Below the pieces are notes generated by a model that was not told where the DNA came from, searched no databases, and worked only from the letters and a program-made list of their open reading frames with translations. 64,000 bases of DNA from positions 366,956 to 430,955 of the forward strand of contig JAEPON010000002.1 in assembly GCA_017642895.1 (NCBI GenBank). The letters run 5' to 3'. The DNA is from Roseitalea sp. (GTDB lineage Bacteria > Pseudomonadota > Alphaproteobacteria > Rhizobiales > Rhizobiaceae). Within the stretch, counting starts at the first letter, position 1, and each line of letters starts with the position of its first letter. Shown here in pieces: positions 7,854-16,746 of this stretch. Made by a program: the position numbers and the translations under genes.

Positions 7854-9203
7854 ATGACGAAGATCTCAGACAAGGACCTCGAGGGCCTCGAACGTCAGCA
7901 GGACGGTTTCAGCCGCCGGACATTCATTCGCGGTACGCTTTCGGCGGCGCTGGCGGCTCCGTTGCTGGCGAACCCGAAATTCGTGCGCATGGCGCGGGCG
8001 ATGGACTTTTCCGGCAAGAAGCTGAAATTCATGGTGATCCAGCCCCATGCGGGTTCGATCGAGCCATTGTCGGCGGCGTTTGCGGAACTGACGGGCGCCG
8101 AGGTCGAGGCCGTGCAGATCCCGTTCGACCAGGTGCGCGCGCAGGCTACGCTCGACGTGGTTTCAGGCACCAACGATTTCGACGTGTTCGAATATTTCTA
8201 CACCGATCTGGGTGCTCTGGCCCGCGACGGCGTCCTGGCCGACATCACCGACCGGATCGAGGCGGACAGGGCGAGCGTCGATCCCGACGATTTCCTCGGA
8301 TCGCTCTATGACAGCTACACGCTGATCGACGGCCGCCGCTACGGCCTGCCCTATGACGGCGATACCCATGTGCTGTTCTACAACGAGGAAATCTTCGACC
8401 GGAACAATGTCCAGGCACCGACGACATGGGATGAATATCGCGAGGTGTCGGCAATCATCACTGAAAACGAAAAGGCCGACAACATCTTCGGTTCGCTGAT
8501 CATGGCGCAGCAGGTACCGGTGATCATCGGTTCGTCCTTTGCCAACCGCCTTGGCGGATTTGGCGGCAACTTCGTCGATGCCGACGGCAATCCGACGCTG
8601 ACCAGCGATGCGGCGATCGCCGCGGCCCAGGCCATGCTCGATGCGGCGCCGCACGCAACGCCAACGCCGCTTGAAACCGGATTCGGCAATTCGATCCCGC
8701 TGTTCCTGGGCGGCCAGGCCGGCATGATCGAGTTCTGGACGGACATGGGGACTTGGGCCGAGGATCCCGAACAATCGAAGGTCGTCGGCAAGTGGAATGT
8801 CGTGCCGATGCCTGTCGGCGGCGCCAACACGGTCAACCGTCCGGCGATGAATGCCGGCCTGTCGTTCGGCGCCTCGGCCGGATCGGCCAATCCGGACATG
8901 GCCTGGGAGTTCGTCAAGATGGCCTCGTCCAAGGAGTTCCATGCCCAGGTGCTGGTCAACAACAAGACCGGCGTCGATCCCACCCGGAAGTCGGCGATCC
9001 CGATCTACAAGGAGTTCGCGCCCAAGCAGGGCGATGTGGTCGAGCGGGCCATCCAGGACGCCTTCCCATGGCCGAAAAATCCTGAATCGCCGAAGATGAT
9101 GCAGGCGCTGACGGACGAACTCGGCCTGATGATGGCGGGCAGCAAGACGGCCGAGCAGGCGATGGGCGATGCCCAGGCGGCCTGGGAAGACATTGCCGGC
9201 TGA
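7854..9203 (+). CDS. ABC sugar transporter, periplasmic binding protein (Tat substrate)
   Basis: 449 residues from the ATG at 7854, which follows GGGAGGAAAGC; the longer in-frame extension to 7614 overlaps the aldehyde dehydrogenase and is not protein-like. The N terminus carries a twin-arginine signal (FSRRTFIRGTL then an alanine-rich segment), so it is probably exported folded through Tat. The rest is a family-1 extracellular solute-binding protein. It heads an operon with two permeases and an ATPase. The ligand is probably a sugar, polyol or sugar acid, given the neighbouring enolase-superfamily and dehydrogenase genes. Confidence 0.9.
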   Translation: MTKISDKDLEGLERQQDGFSRRTFIRGTLSAALAAPLLANPKFVRMARAMDFSGKKLKFMVIQPHAGSIEPLSAAFAELTGAEVEAVQIPFDQVRAQATLDVVSGTNDFDVFEYFYTDLGALARDGVLADITDRIEADRASVDPDDFLGSLYDSYTLIDGRRYGLPYDGDTHVLFYNEEIFDRNNVQAPTTWDEYREVSAIITENEKADNIFGSLIMAQQVPVIIGSSFANRLGGFGGNFVDADGNPTLTSDAAIAAAQAMLDAAPHATPTPLETGFGNSIPLFLGGQAGMIEFWTDMGTWAEDPEQSKVVGKWNVVPMPVGGANTVNRPAMNAGLSFGASAGSANPDMAWEFVKMASSKEFHAQVLVNNKTGVDPTRKSAIPIYKEFAPKQGDVVERAIQDAFPWPKNPESPKMMQALTDELGLMMAGSKTAEQAMGDAQAAWEDIAG

Positions 9204-9220
9204 CCTGACGGACGACTGAC

Positions 9221-10138
9221 TTGCCACAGACACTCAAAAGACGCGCCCCGGGACGCTTTCGTCCTTCGGGGCGCGTGATCGCGCGCCTGACGACCACGCC
9301 GCTGATCGTCGGGCTCGGCGTGTTTGCCATCTATCCGTTCATCTATCTGCTCGGACTGGCCTTCACCGAAAGCAATCTGATCGAGCCCTTCCAGAAATGG
9401 GTTGGCACGGAGAACTTTCAGGATGCGCTCGGCGATCCGCGCTTTGTCGGGTCGCTGGGACGGTCCGTGCTGCTGGCCTTCCTGTCGACGGCGACGGCGA
9501 TGGTGCTCGGCGTCGCGGTGGCGCTGCTTCTCGACAAGGCGGTCAAGGCGCGCGACCTGATCCGCACGCTGATCCTGCTGCCGCTCCTGACACCGCCGGT
9601 GACCGCCGCGATCATGTGGCAGCTTTTGCTGATGCCGCAGGGCGGATGGCTCAACGGTTTCCTGATGGATTTATCGCTGATCAGCGAGCCGGTCAGCTTC
9701 CTCGGCACGCCGACGACCGCCTTCCTGTCCGTTCTGCTGGTCGATGTCTGGCAGTGGTCGCCTTTCGTGGCGCTGATGTCGTTCGCCGCGCTGCAAACGC
9801 TGCCCAGCGAAGTTTATGAGGCCGCCAAACTCGAGGTGCGGTCGAGCTGGACGGTGTTCCGCTGGATCACCCTGCCCATGCTTTTTCCAGCCCTGATCGG
9901 CATTGCCGTCCTCAAGCTCGTCATCGGCTTCAAACTGTTCGATCTGGTTTTCGTTTTGACAGCCGGCGGGCCGGGACAGGCCACCACCATTTCCAGCTTC
10001 TACATCTACCGCATCGGCATCCAGCAGTTCGACATCGGACTGGCCGCCGCGATGACGCTGCTTTTTGCGATCGTTGTCGGGCTGGCGACCGTGCCGTTCA
10101 CCGTGGCGCACGACAAGGCCGAGGACCGCCTCTCATGA
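9221..10138 (+). CDS. ABC sugar transporter permease (MalF/UgpA type)
   Basis: 305 residues with about six membrane segments and a binding-protein-dependent transport motif (EAAKLEVRSSWTVFRWITLP) that contacts the ATPase. The start is uncertain: the TTG at 9221 has a weak ribosome site, and the first 20 codons lie in a strong hairpin (9242-9275). A GTG at 9278, just past the hairpin, would also leave all membrane segments intact. It overlaps the next permease by 4 bases. Confidence 0.88.
   Translation: MPQTLKRRAPGRFRPSGRVIARLTTTPLIVGLGVFAIYPFIYLLGLAFTESNLIEPFQKWVGTENFQDALGDPRFVGSLGRSVLLAFLSTATAMVLGVAVALLLDKAVKARDLIRTLILLPLLTPPVTAAIMWQLLLMPQGGWLNGFLMDLSLISEPVSFLGTPTTAFLSVLLVDVWQWSPFVALMSFAALQTLPSEVYEAAKLEVRSSWTVFRWITLPMLFPALIGIAVLKLVIGFKLFDLVFVLTAGGPGQATTISSFYIYRIGIQQFDIGLAAAMTLLFAIVVGLATVPFTVAHDKAEDRLS
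9242..9275 (+). other. Strong hairpin between binding-protein and permease genes
   Basis: Arms GCGCCCC (9243-9249) and GGGGCGC (9268-9274) enclose a second stem GGACG/CGTCC with a four-base CTTT loop. There is no T-run after it, so it is more likely an mRNA-stabilising or ribosome-hindering structure than a terminator. It lies 38 bases after the binding-protein stop, the place where operons of this kind often carry a structure that raises binding-protein mRNA over permease mRNA. Confidence 0.6.
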
Positions 10139-10938
10139 ACCGCCGCCTGTATGTGCCGCTGATGACGCTGGTCCTTTTGTTCTTCACCTTTCCCATCATC
10201 TTCATGGCGATGGTCTCGCTGAAGGGGCAGGCGGACATCTCCACCGGCGACATCTTTCCCAACGTGCTCTACTGGCGGAATTATCCCGATGCGTTCGGTT
10301 CGATCGCACTCGACCGCTATCTGCTCAACTCGGCCATCGTCGCGTCGTTCGGCGCCCTTCTGACGCTGGTCATCGCCGTGCCGGCAACGCATGCCATCGT
10401 GCGCTACCGGATCGGGCGCAACTGGCTGCCGGCCTTCATTCTTGGCACCTATGTCGCGCCGCCCATCGTCGCGCTGTTCCCGCTTTTCTTCCTTCTTCGC
10501 AATCTGGGTCTGGTGAACACGCATTTGGGCATGATCCTGGTTTATGGCGTCATGAACCTTCCGGTGGCGTTCTGGCTCTTGTCCTCTTTCGTCCGCCGCC
10601 TGCCCGTCGAGCTGGAGGAAGCAGCGCGGGTGGACGGTGTCGGCTATTTCCGCACGCTGCGCTCGATCGTCATTCCGCTTCTGATGCCCGGCATTGCCAG
10701 CACGGGCATCATCTGCCTGATCCTGGCTTACAACGAGTTCCTGTTCGCCTCCTTCCTGGCGCGCAGTCAGGACACGCAGACCGTTCCGATCGGCCTGTCG
10801 CTTTTTCAGGGCGACCGCCAGTTGCGGTTCGGACAGATGGCGGTGGCGTCTCTGGCGGCGATGGTGCCCGTCTATGTGCTGGCTGTCTTCTTTCAGCGTT
10901 GGCTGGTGCGCGGGCTGACGACGGGCATCGGAAAATAG
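10135..10938 (+). CDS. ABC sugar transporter permease (MalG/UgpE type)
   Basis: 267 residues with six predicted membrane segments and the EAA-loop motif EAARVDGVGYFRTLRSIVIP. Its ATG overlaps the stop of the upstream permease (ATGA). It pairs with the 9221 permease to form the inner-membrane channel of a CUT1-type importer. Confidence 0.92.
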   Translation: MNRRLYVPLMTLVLLFFTFPIIFMAMVSLKGQADISTGDIFPNVLYWRNYPDAFGSIALDRYLLNSAIVASFGALLTLVIAVPATHAIVRYRIGRNWLPAFILGTYVAPPIVALFPLFFLLRNLGLVNTHLGMILVYGVMNLPVAFWLLSSFVRRLPVELEEAARVDGVGYFRTLRSIVIPLLMPGIASTGIICLILAYNEFLFASFLARSQDTQTVPIGLSLFQGDRQLRFGQMAVASLAAMVPVYVLAVFFQRWLVRGLTTGIGK

Positions 10939-10975
10939 CTGCAACCACAAAGGCATCATTGGGGACCAATGCGTC

Positions 10976-12064
10976 ATGGCCGACGTTCACCTGAAAAACG
11001 TGAAAAAGAATTATGGTGTGGTGGAAGTCATTCACGGCATCGACCTGGAGGTCAAAGACCACGAATTCGTCGTCTTTGTCGGTCCGTCCGGCTGCGGCAA
11101 GTCGACCTTGCTGCGGATGATCGCCGGACTGGAGACGACCAATTCGGGCTCGATCCACATCGGCGACCGCGACGTGACCGATATGGCGCCGGTCGACCGC
11201 AACGTCTCGATGGTCTTCCAGTCTTATGCGCTTTATCCGCACATGACGGTCGAGGACAATATGGGCTTCGGCCTGAAGGCGAATGGCGTCGATCCGGCCG
11301 AGGTCAAGCGCCTTGTCGACGAGGCGGCACAAAGCCTGCAACTGGAAGCGTTCATGAAACGCAAGCCGGCCGCCCTGTCCGGCGGACAGCGCCAGCGCGT
11401 CGCGATCGGCAGGGCAATCGTGCGCGACCCGGAAGTGTTCCTGTTCGATGAACCGCTCTCCAATCTCGATGCCGAGCTGCGCGTGCATATGCGCATCGAG
11501 ATCGCACGGCTACACAAGCGCCTGAAATCGACCATGATCTATGTGACGCACGACCAGGTGGAGGCGATGACTTTGGCCGACAAGATCGTCGTGCTGCAGG
11601 GCGGCCGCATCGAGCAGGTCGGCACGCCGCTCGATTTGTTTGATGATCCCGACAACCGGTTTGTCGCCGGCTTCATCGGGTCGCCGAAGATGAATTTCCT
11701 GCCGGCCATTGTCGCCGGCATCGCCGCCGATGGCGTCACGGTGACATTGCCTTCGATGAACGATACCCCCGTCCGGACCGCGGTTCCCGGCGATCATGTG
11801 GAGACGGGGCAGACGGTGACGCTGGGTGTTCGGCCGGAGCATTTCACCTTCAGGAAAGGGACCGGTTCTCCAATCACCGTCGATTGCGACGTCACCGAAC
11901 AGATGGGCGAGATTTCCTACATCTATGCCAACACCGGCGATGGCGCGCAGATCATCGTTGAACAGCGGCATGACCGGTCGACCAAGGACGGCGATCGGGT
12001 GCAGACCTTCATCCCGCCGGACAAGACCTTCCTATTCGATGCCGAGGGCCGGCGCATCCGGTGA
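10976..12064 (+). CDS. ABC sugar transporter ATPase (UgpC/MalK family)
   Basis: 362 residues. Walker A GPSGCGKST, Q-loop VFQSYALYPH, signature LSGGQRQRVAIGRA, Walker B VFLFDEPLSNLD and H-loop VTHDQ are all intact. The C-terminal part from about residue 235 is the MalK-type OB-fold regulatory region (GVRPEHF). It is the last gene of the importer operon 7854-12064 and powers uptake through the two permeases. Confidence 0.94.
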   Translation: MADVHLKNVKKNYGVVEVIHGIDLEVKDHEFVVFVGPSGCGKSTLLRMIAGLETTNSGSIHIGDRDVTDMAPVDRNVSMVFQSYALYPHMTVEDNMGFGLKANGVDPAEVKRLVDEAAQSLQLEAFMKRKPAALSGGQRQRVAIGRAIVRDPEVFLFDEPLSNLDAELRVHMRIEIARLHKRLKSTMIYVTHDQVEAMTLADKIVVLQGGRIEQVGTPLDLFDDPDNRFVAGFIGSPKMNFLPAIVAGIAADGVTVTLPSMNDTPVRTAVPGDHVETGQTVTLGVRPEHFTFRKGTGSPITVDCDVTEQMGEISYIYANTGDGAQIIVEQRHDRSTKDGDRVQTFIPPDKTFLFDAEGRRIR

Positions 12065-12118
12065 AGGGCAATCGCGCGGCGCGGCCTTCCTCGGCTGTGC
12101 CGCAAAGCCGATACCGCT

Positions 12119-12973
12119 CTAAAGGCCCGACCCCGGCACCATTCCGTTCTCGTTCCAGCGCCGTCGATGCTGGAGCGTCGGCATGCGGTTGCGGACATTT
12201 GCCATGAAGCCGGTGTCAATGGTCGCCGTTGCCCGGCCGGGCCCGTCGCTGGCCTGAGCAACGATGGTGCCCCAGGGGTCGATGATCATGGACCGCCCAT
12301 ACATTTGCCGCCGGCCGTCCGGCACCGGGAAGTCACCGGTCTGGGCCGCGGCGATCACCCAGCTTTGGGTTTCGATCGCCCGGGCACGCAACAGAACCTC
12401 CCAATGGTCCCGGCCGGTCTGCATGGTGAAGGCAGCCGGGATGAAGATGACCGAGACCCCGGCCTTTGCAAGCGCGACATAAAGCTCGGCAAAACGCATA
12501 TCGTAGCAGACCGTCAGTCCGGCCTTCAGACCGCCTTCAAGATCAACCGTCACAACATCGGTTCCCGGCTGGTTGACGGCGGATTCGCGATAGACCTGCC
12601 CGTCGGGCGTTTCCATGTCGAACATGTGGATTTTGGAATAACGCCCGGCCTCCCGGCCATCGCGGTCGAAGACCAGCGTCGTGTTCCGGTTGCGCGTTTC
12701 GTGCGGGGCGCGCTCCGGGATCGTGCCAGTATGGACCCAGACCCCGTGCCGGGCTGCCAGTTCGCGGCAGAGCTGGTAAGTCGGGCCTGACTCAATCTCC
12801 TCGGCAGCGGCCAGCCGGTCCTCGGGGCCGCCGCCGCACCAGCTCATGTTTTCCGGGAAGGAAATGAGGTCCGGGCGATCGGCCGCGATAGCCGCTTCGG
12901 CCAGGCGGCGCGCCTGTTCCAGGTTGGCGCTCTTGTCGTTGATGGAATTCATCTGAATGACGCTGACGCGCAT
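12119..12973 (-). CDS. Carbon-nitrogen hydrolase (nitrilase/omega-amidase type)
   Basis: 284 residues from the ATG at 12973, which follows GAAAGGAG at good spacing; 16 extra in-frame upstream codons look non-coding. The Glu-Lys-Cys triad is visible: E in LISFPENMSW, K in RYSKIHMFD and C in GLTVCYDMRF. The enzymes of this branch (COG0388, Nit1/Nit2-like) cleave amides of small dicarboxylates or N-carbamoyl compounds. It is the last gene of the leftward TRAP/aldolase operon, 66 bases after dctP, so its substrate is likely the imported acid or a derivative. Confidence 0.9.
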   Translation of the reverse strand: MRVSVIQMNSINDKSANLEQARRLAEAAIAADRPDLISFPENMSWCGGGPEDRLAAAEEIESGPTYQLCRELAARHGVWVHTGTIPERAPHETRNRNTTLVFDRDGREAGRYSKIHMFDMETPDGQVYRESAVNQPGTDVVTVDLEGGLKAGLTVCYDMRFAELYVALAKAGVSVIFIPAAFTMQTGRDHWEVLLRARAIETQSWVIAAAQTGDFPVPDGRRQMYGRSMIIDPWGTIVAQASDGPGRATATIDTGFMANVRNRMPTLQHRRRWNENGMVPGSGL

Positions 12974-13039
12974 GGCCGGCTCCTTTCTCGAGCGGCCCGG
13001 GCGCCATGGCGCCCGCGCCACATTGGTGCGTTGATGGGG

Positions 13040-14050
13040 CTACTCCCCGTCTGCCAGTGCGTGGATGCGACCGATCAGGCCCCCCGGCAGAACGGTGCCA
13101 TCAAATTCCGCCGCAACATTGGCCCGCACCGATTCCCGGAAGACCGCGATCTCCTCGTCGGTCAGCTCGATGATCGTCATGCCGCGGGCGATCAGGTCGC
13201 TTTCCAGTGTCTCGGTGAACGTGATCATCGTCTCCTCGGCCACACCCGCCGCGTAGCTCGCCGCTTCTTGAACGGCCGCCTGGTGTTCAGGCGAAAGCTC
13301 CTGCCAGGAGGTTTCGCGAATGAGAAAGGGAAGCGCCGACATTTGGTGCCCGGTTTTGATGAGATAGCCCTGGACCTCGTAAAAGCCCGCGGCATGAAGA
13401 ACGGGGATGGGATTTTCCTGTCCGTCCACAATGCCCTGCCGCAGCGCCTGGAACGTTTCGGGCCACGCAACGGGTGTCGGTGCGGCGCCAAGGCCGGTCA
13501 CCGTGGCCAGCGACATGGCGTTGGGCACGGCACGCAGCTTCAGGCCGGCAAGGTCCTCCGGGCTCCGCACGGGGGTTTCCGCGGTTGTCACATTGCGTGT
13601 GCCGTAGTGGAAGCTGGACAGGATGCGCAGACCGCCAAGCTCCAGCAATTTCCCGGCCCAGGCGCCGCCGAACTCCGGATCGTCCAAAACCCGCCTTTGG
13701 TGCACCTGGCTTTCGAACATGTAGCCGCCAGTGATGGTGGCGAATTCCGGCACGATGTCCGACAGCATGTTGAAGGGTGTATAGGTCATGTCGACGGCGC
13801 CCGATTGGATCTGGGCAAAAAGGCGTCGATTGTTCCCGAGCTGACCGGCGGGAAAGACCTGAACGGCGATCTCGCCGCCCGACAGTTCTCCCACCCGTTC
13901 AACGAAGGCTTCGGCTGCGATGAAGGCGGGGTCGCCTTCACGCACGACGTGCGCAAAACGCAGGGTCACATCACCGGCAAAGGCTGGAAGGGCAGGTATG
14001 GCAAACGCTGCGGCTGTTGCAGCGGCTAGGACAGCGCGTCGGTTGAGCAT
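13040..14050 (-). CDS. dctP: TRAP transporter solute-binding protein, DctP family
   Basis: 336 residues from the ATG at 14050, which follows AAGGAG by 7 bases. The N terminus is a Sec-type signal peptide (LNRRAVLAAATAAAFAIPALPAFAG). The mature protein starts DVTLRFAHVV and carries the central arginine-containing helix region (LAGLKLRAVPN) that in this family contacts the carboxylate of the ligand. It works with the DctM and DctQ genes immediately upstream in the same operon. A carboxylic acid substrate is expected, probably related to the aldolase and amidase in the operon. Confidence 0.92.
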   Translation of the reverse strand: MLNRRAVLAAATAAAFAIPALPAFAGDVTLRFAHVVREGDPAFIAAEAFVERVGELSGGEIAVQVFPAGQLGNNRRLFAQIQSGAVDMTYTPFNMLSDIVPEFATITGGYMFESQVHQRRVLDDPEFGGAWAGKLLELGGLRILSSFHYGTRNVTTAETPVRSPEDLAGLKLRAVPNAMSLATVTGLGAAPTPVAWPETFQALRQGIVDGQENPIPVLHAAGFYEVQGYLIKTGHQMSALPFLIRETSWQELSPEHQAAVQEAASYAAGVAEETMITFTETLESDLIARGMTIIELTDEEIAVFRESVRANVAAEFDGTVLPGGLIGRIHALADGE

Positions 14051-14079
14051 TGCTTTTCTCCTTGCTTGAAACATGTTTG

Positions 14080-15372
14080 TCAGAACCCCGCCGCGCGCGG
14101 GATGGCCGTCACGATCTGCGGGACGAAGGCCATGATCAGCAGCGACATGAGCAGCGGAAACAGGAAGGGAAGCACCGCGAAGAACACGCGGCCCAACCGG
14201 AAACCGGTGATGTCGCGCATGACGAACAGCGACAGGCCGATGGGCGGCGTGAACTGGCCGATCATGATGTTGAACACCATCACCACGCCGAAATGGATGG
14301 GATCAAGGCCATAGGTGTTCTCGGCTATGGGCGCGAGCATCGGTGCGAGGATCAAAAGGGGAATGGCGTTTTCCAGCACCGCGCCAAGGATCAGGTTGAC
14401 GACGATGCACACCAGCAGAAACACGATGGCGCTTTCAATGTTGCTCTCGATGGCAAAAGCCAGCATCTGCGGCACCTGGCCAAAGGTCGCGACCCAGCCA
14501 AACAAAAACGCCGATGCGATGACGAACAGGAGCCGCGCGGAGGACAGCGCCACCTCGCGCACGACCTGGGCAAAGGCGTCAACGGTCAGCGAGCGATAGA
14601 CGATCGCGGAGATGAACATCGCCCAGAGCACGGCAATGGTCGCCGCTTCGGTGGGGGAGAACCAGCCAAACGCCATGCCGCCGACGATGATGAAAGGCGT
14701 CAGCAGCGGGGGAAGCGCCCGCAGGAAGGACATCCACAACGCCTTCCAGCCGGCCCACACATCAACCCGGTAACCACGGGCCAATCCGACGAAGAAGACA
14801 TAGACCATCAAGCTGAAGGCGATCAGAAGACCGGGCAGAACACCGCCAAGGAACAGGCCGGAGATGGAGGTGCCGGCGGCCACCCCGTAGAGCACCATGG
14901 GAAGCGATGGCGGCAGGATGGGGCCGATGGCCGCCGACGAAAGCGTGACGCCCATGGTGAAGTCCGGGTCATAGCCCTTCTTCGTCATGGCTTTGTATTC
15001 GATCTCGCCAAGGCCGGCGACGTCGGCGATGGTGGAGCCGGACATGCCGGCAAACACCAGGCTGGATGCCACATTCACATGCCCCAACCCGCCCGGCACG
15101 CGCCCGACCAGATTGTTGGTGAAATCGAAGATGCGATCGGAAATGCCGCTCGCCGTCATGAGCTTTCCCGCAAACATGAACAGCGGGATCGCGATCATGG
15201 TGAAGCTGTTGAGCGTCAGGCCCAGCTCGTGAACCAGCAGCGATAGCGGCAACCCGTTGGCGAAGATGTAGACCAGCGAGCACAGAATCATCGCATAACC
15301 GATCGGGAACCCCATGATGATGAGGCCGATCGAGGCAAAGATCATGGTAACGGTGAGCGGGTCCATGGTCAT
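14080..15372 (-). CDS. dctM: TRAP transporter large permease, DctM family
   Basis: 430 residues from the ATG at 15372; the in-frame extension to 15456 would run into dctQ and lacks membrane character. It is very hydrophobic with about 12 predicted membrane segments and family-typical stretches (PIGYAMILCSL, FAGMSGSTIADVAGLG, PTEAATIAVLWA). It forms the sodium-coupled translocation channel of the TRAP system. The gap to dctQ is 13 bases and to dctP 29 bases. Confidence 0.93.
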   Translation of the reverse strand: MTMDPLTVTMIFASIGLIIMGFPIGYAMILCSLVYIFANGLPLSLLVHELGLTLNSFTMIAIPLFMFAGKLMTASGISDRIFDFTNNLVGRVPGGLGHVNVASSLVFAGMSGSTIADVAGLGEIEYKAMTKKGYDPDFTMGVTLSSAAIGPILPPSLPMVLYGVAAGTSISGLFLGGVLPGLLIAFSLMVYVFFVGLARGYRVDVWAGWKALWMSFLRALPPLLTPFIIVGGMAFGWFSPTEAATIAVLWAMFISAIVYRSLTVDAFAQVVREVALSSARLLFVIASAFLFGWVATFGQVPQMLAFAIESNIESAIVFLLVCIVVNLILGAVLENAIPLLILAPMLAPIAENTYGLDPIHFGVVMVFNIMIGQFTPPIGLSLFVMRDITGFRLGRVFFAVLPFLFPLLMSLLIMAFVPQIVTAIPRAAGF

Positions 15373-15385
15373 GCTGGTTGAGCCC

Positions 15386-15868
15386 TCATGACCACGCTTG
15401 GGAGAACCGCCGGAGGGCGTTTCGAACGACAAAGAAAGCGATCGGTATCGAGGCAAGCGGCACCACGGCGATCAGCGCGTTGAGCGGAATGCCGAGCGCA
15501 GGCGTGCGCTGGTAGGCTGTTTCATGGAGCGTCTCCCAGCCGCCCCAGATGATGGCTAGCAGGCAGACAAGGATGGCCACGTCGAAAAGACCGTAGAGAA
15601 TGGCAACCGCCTTGGGCGGCAGAACTTCGTCAACCAGCTCCACGCGAATGTGCGTGCCTTTGCGTTCCACGGCGATAATGCCCAGGAAGGTCATCCATAT
15701 GACGAACGCCGACACCAGTTCCTCGGTCCAGGAAAGCGGGACGGGCAGGATGAAGCGGAGGAAGACCTGGAGAGAGCAGATGATCACAAAACCCAGAAGG
15801 ATGGTCTTGGCTGCCGTCAGATCCGGCTCCTTCAAAAGGTCACGCCACCTTGATGGGTGTCCGTTCAT
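15386..15868 (-). CDS. dctQ: TRAP transporter small permease, DctQ family
   Basis: 160 residues with four predicted membrane segments and the central ELVSAFVIWMTFLG motif of DctQ proteins. Its start overlaps the stop of the HpcH/HpaI aldolase gene by 4 bases, so the two are translationally coupled. It is the membrane partner of DctM. Confidence 0.9.
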   Translation of the reverse strand: MNGHPSRWRDLLKEPDLTAAKTILLGFVIICSLQVFLRFILPVPLSWTEELVSAFVIWMTFLGIIAVERKGTHIRVELVDEVLPPKAVAILYGLFDVAILVCLLAIIWGGWETLHETAYQRTPALGIPLNALIAVVPLASIPIAFFVVRNALRRFSQAWS

Positions 15869-16665
15869 CTGGCCGTCTCGCGCGCGATGTCCTGGGCGAG
15901 GGCAGCCGATGAGACAGCACCGTCGCGCAGATAAAGGGCGTCGGACCCGAAGGTGAGAAATCCGTAGCCCTTTTGTCGTTTTGCAGTTGCATCCTGGCGA
16001 TCGCGGGCCAGCCCGCCCAGTGTCTTGCCGCTGGCAATGACCTTGTCTTCGATATCTGTGATGACAGCGCGAACGTCGGCGTGAGCCGTGTTGTCCATGT
16101 GTCCCATGTCGGACGCCAAATCGACTGCGCCGATGAAAACCACATCGAGGCCATCGATTTTCAGGATTGCATCAAGGTTGGCAACGCCGCGGCGTGACTC
16201 GATGAGACCCATGGTCAAAGGGGCCGCGCCGATACCCCTGCGGTAACCCTCCCAGCCCAGGCCGTAATCGGCCGCCCGGCTCAGGCGCTGGATGCCGCGT
16301 GTCCCTTCGGGCGTATAGCGCGTGGCTTGAACCAGCGCTGCCGCATCCTGTGGGGTTTCAAGGTTCGAAACAGCCAGCCCCGCCGCCCCGGCGTCCAGCG
16401 CCAGCTTGGCCATTGCCGCGTCTGCCTCGGCGAGCCGCACGATGACCGGGACTTTCGATGCCCGTAGCTGATGGTAGAGCGTGTCGAGATCGCCCGGCGA
16501 ATGCTCGCGATCAAGGATCAGGCAGTCAAACCCGGCAAGGGACAGAATTTCCGTGGTTGCCGGACTGCCGAGGAAAAGCCAACTGGAACAGAACAGACGC
16601 CCTTCATCGAGCGCACGGCGCAGGTCGTTCGGTGGATCACGGTGTCGGGAGAGATGCCCTTCCAT
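15865..16665 (-). CDS. HpcH/HpaI-family aldolase
   Basis: 266 residues, normal for class II pyruvate aldolases such as HpaI and 2-keto-3-deoxy-sugar-acid aldolases. Visible motifs include FDCLILDREHSPGD (acidic and catalytic-site residues), GTRGIQR and GLIESRRGV (metal-binding glutamate). It splits a 2-oxo-4-hydroxy acid into pyruvate and an aldehyde. It heads an operon with a TRAP importer and an amidase. No clear ribosome site precedes the ATG at 16665, which lies within a 16-base perfect palindrome. An alternative is that it acts on 2-keto-3-deoxy-L-fuconate from the cluster at 20-36 kb. Confidence 0.88.
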   Translation of the reverse strand: MEGHLSRHRDPPNDLRRALDEGRLFCSSWLFLGSPATTEILSLAGFDCLILDREHSPGDLDTLYHQLRASKVPVIVRLAEADAAMAKLALDAGAAGLAVSNLETPQDAAALVQATRYTPEGTRGIQRLSRAADYGLGWEGYRRGIGAAPLTMGLIESRRGVANLDAILKIDGLDVVFIGAVDLASDMGHMDNTAHADVRAVITDIEDKVIASGKTLGGLARDRQDATAKRQKGYGFLTFGSDALYLRDGAVSSAALAQDIARETAR

Positions 16666-16676
16666 GCGCGCATGGA
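16661..16676. promoter_or_regulatory. Perfect 16-base palindrome over the aldolase start codon
   Basis: TCCATGCGCGCATGGA (16661-16676) is self-complementary over its full length and covers the aldolase start. On RNA it could fold and hide the start codon; on DNA it could be a protein site. No Shine-Dalgarno sequence is visible here, which makes translational control a possibility. Confidence 0.35.
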
Positions 16677-16711
16677 TGCGCCTTCCCTTGCCATTCGGTC
16701 AAAGTCAAAGT

Positions 16712-16729
16712 TTTATTGATTGTCATAAA
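16712..16729. promoter_or_regulatory. Candidate LysR box between aldolase and LysR genes
   Basis: TTTAT (16712-16716) and ATAAA (16725-16729) form an inverted repeat in the A+T-rich divergent gap. It also satisfies the T-N11-A rule for LysR-type sites. The position fits autoregulation plus activation of the leftward aldolase-TRAP operon. Confidence 0.4.
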
Positions 16730-16746
16730 GAAAATTTTTGAAGCCC

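Noticed and set aside
14069..14078. AAACATGTTT palindrome between dctM and dctP
   Set aside because: It resembles the YTAACATG operator core but lacks the flanking TA and the tandem unit, and lies inside an operon.
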